A stretch of DNA of 64,000 bases from DATKNA01 sp963755755 (GTDB lineage Bacteria; Actinomycetota; Actinomycetes; Actinomycetales; Kineosporiaceae): contig CAVWLJ010000019.1 of assembly GCA_963755755.1 (NCBI GenBank), positions 76,888 through 140,887 on the forward strand, in the 5' to 3' direction. The notes beneath the pieces were generated by a model that saw only the letters and a list, made by a program, of their open reading frames with translations, was not told the DNA's origin and ran no database searches. Made by a program: the position numbers and the translations under genes. Below are positions 63,151 through 64,000 of the stretch, piece by piece (position 1 is the first letter of the stretch; each line of letters opens with the position of its first letter).

Positions 63151-63611
63151 CGGCACAGGCGCAGCGGGGCCCAGGGCACGCCCCTGGCCGTCGCATTCTC
63201 CGTCGGCTCCAACAGTCCGTGATCAACCCCGTCGTCCGGCTGGCCTGGAGCCTGCGGATTCCGATTCCCGGCGACGCCCTGCTGGAGACGATCGGGCGGC
63301 GCACCGGGCTACCACGACGCACACCGGTCTGCGACGGGCTGCAGGGCCAGAGCTTCTGGCTGATCTCGCAGCGGGGGCGCGACGCCGACTGGGTCCGGAA
63401 CATCGAGGCCGATCCCCGCGTGCGGGTCAGAGTGAGCGGTCTGCACACCGCCTGGCGGATGGGGACGGCACGCGTCGTCCTTGATGACGACCCAGAGCAA
63501 CGCAGGCGGAACCTCGGTCGCGACGATCTCGCCCGCCGCCTCTGCCTGTGCACGAGCGCGGCGGTGGACACGCGCCCGCTGACGGTACGGATCGACCTGG
63601 ACCCGAGCTGA
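63147..63611 (+). CDS. deazaflavin (F420)-dependent nitroreductase family protein
   Basis: 154 residues. DDN-family landmarks are LLETIGRRTGLPRRTPV, GQSFWLISQRGRDADWVRNI and EADPRVRVRVSG. The family binds coenzyme F420 and includes the mycobacterial pretomanid-activating enzyme. GTG 63147 overlaps the esterase stop (GTGA). F420 use fits an actinobacterial host. Substrate unknown. Confidence 0.88.
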   Translation: MTAQAQRGPGHAPGRRILRRLQQSVINPVVRLAWSLRIPIPGDALLETIGRRTGLPRRTPVCDGLQGQSFWLISQRGRDADWVRNIEADPRVRVRVSGLHTAWRMGTARVVLDDDPEQRRRNLGRDDLARRLCLCTSAAVDTRPLTVRIDLDPS

Positions 63612-63612
63612 C

Positions 63613-64000
63613 ATGCCTTTCCGCGGGTCGTCGCTGGGGACAGGCCGGGAGCCGCCCGGACGCACGTTCCTCTGCCGCGGAGGTCCTGCACGCGACCCGA
63701 CGCACGCGCGTCACTCGGCTGTCCTTCGGCGGACGCACTGTCGTCCTCAAGGAGCCGCTGGGGCGGGACGCGCAGCAACGGGTGCGGCACGAGGTCGCGA
63801 TGCTGACGCGGTTGCGCGGTATCCCGGGGATCGCGCAGCTGGTGGAGGAGCCGCGGTATCCGCGGTCGATCTCGTTGGCGGACGCGGGCACCAGCGACCT
63901 GGCGGCAGTGACGACGCCGATGGACGAGAACGCGCTGATCCGGCTAGGGGTGGGGGTGGCCCAGGCACTGGCTGTCATGCACCGACGGCTCGTGATCCAC
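63613..64000 (+). CDS. serine/threonine-kinase-like N-terminus of a multidomain signalling protein, 3' partial
   Basis: The window ends inside this gene. From about 63674 the protein reads AAEVLHATRRTRVTRLSFGG, RTVVLKEPLG (N-lobe Lys), HEVAMLTRLRGIPGIAQLVE and VAQALAVMHRRLVIH, ending just where the HRD catalytic loop begins. This opening is typical of trifunctional kinase / AAA ATPase / histidine kinase proteins, but only the kinase N-lobe is visible. ATG 63613 is in a different frame from this segment, so either the start is wrong or one indel lies near 63670. Confidence 0.6.
   Translation, partial: MPFRGSSLGTGREPPGRTFLCRGGPARDPTHARHSAVLRRTHCRPQGAAGAGRAATGAARGRDADAVARYPGDRAAGGGAAVSAVDLVGGRGHQRPGGSDDADGRERADPARGGGGPGTGCHAPTARDP

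Noticed and set aside
1..64000. tRNA, rRNA, CRISPR arrays, prophage or IS elements
   Set aside because: Read through both strands for cloverleaf ends (CCA-adjacent acceptor stems), regular direct repeats, integrases and transposase motifs; nothing convincing was seen, though a covariance-model scan was not possible.

Overview
This is a very GC-rich actinobacterial chromosome segment. F420-type nitroreductase, DUF1003, LytR-CpsA-Psr, BlaI/M56 and DtxR-like signals, many GTG starts and GTGA/ATGA stop-start overlaps all fit Actinomycetota. The gene set resembles Geodermatophilaceae (Blastococcus, Modestobacter, Geodermatophilus), but that family assignment is inference. I see no tRNA, rRNA, CRISPR array, transposase or phage gene. 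At least a dozen genes carry an apparent single-base frameshift, most of them in the first 30 kb. Many probably reflect base-calling errors, so composite genes are given as one entry spanning both frames.

Layout. 1-6.2 kb: two CNNM/CBS membrane proteins, a VanY-like M15 peptidase, a TRM11-like methyltransferase, an SGNH esterase and a TetR regulator. 6.2-20.9 kb: a cell-surface phosphopolymer locus. It holds a GT2-TagF fusion, a second TagF-like enzyme, a glycerophosphodiesterase, two CDP-alcohol phosphotransferases, a LicC-like cytidylyltransferase, a sn-glycerol-1-phosphate dehydrogenase, two more GT2 enzymes, an LCP ligase and a 5'-truncated GT-C copy. 21-30.3 kb: DUF1003, YihY, a TetR/oxidoreductase pair with two palindromic operators, DUF899, two methyltransferases and a decayed LuxR/ATPase gene. 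30.5-38.2 kb: a polyol ABC uptake and dehydrogenase operon, divergent from a SorC-type regulator; each side carries a copy of the same palindrome. 38.2-46.2 kb: a universal stress protein, an MFS transporter fused to a USP domain, a DUF1479 dioxygenase divergent from a ROK regulator, a quinone oxidoreductase and an ECF sigma factor with a SnoaL tail. 46.2-55.1 kb: an intact GT-C glycosyltransferase, a PAP2 phosphatase, a ZIP transporter with a DtxR-type box, a COG4705 protein, then the coupled set dedA-pseudogene/dedA/uppP/fetB divergent from blaI/M56 peptidase. 55.2-64 kb: a LAL regulator, a PaoABC-type aldehyde oxidase, a 59-residue protein, an esterase, a deazaflavin nitroreductase and the start of a kinase-type signalling protein.

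Two connected systems stand out. First, glycerol-1-phosphate dehydrogenase, cytidylyltransferase and CDP-alcohol phosphotransferase are translationally coupled and embedded among teichoic-acid-type polymerases and an LCP ligase. This suggests a surface polymer or phosphodiester built from sn-glycerol-1-phosphate. Second, BlaI-type sites of identical architecture (7-6-7) lie in front of blaI/dedA-uppP and between the GT-C and PAP2 genes. This suggests a BlaI/M56 regulon for undecaprenyl-phosphate recycling rather than for a beta-lactamase.
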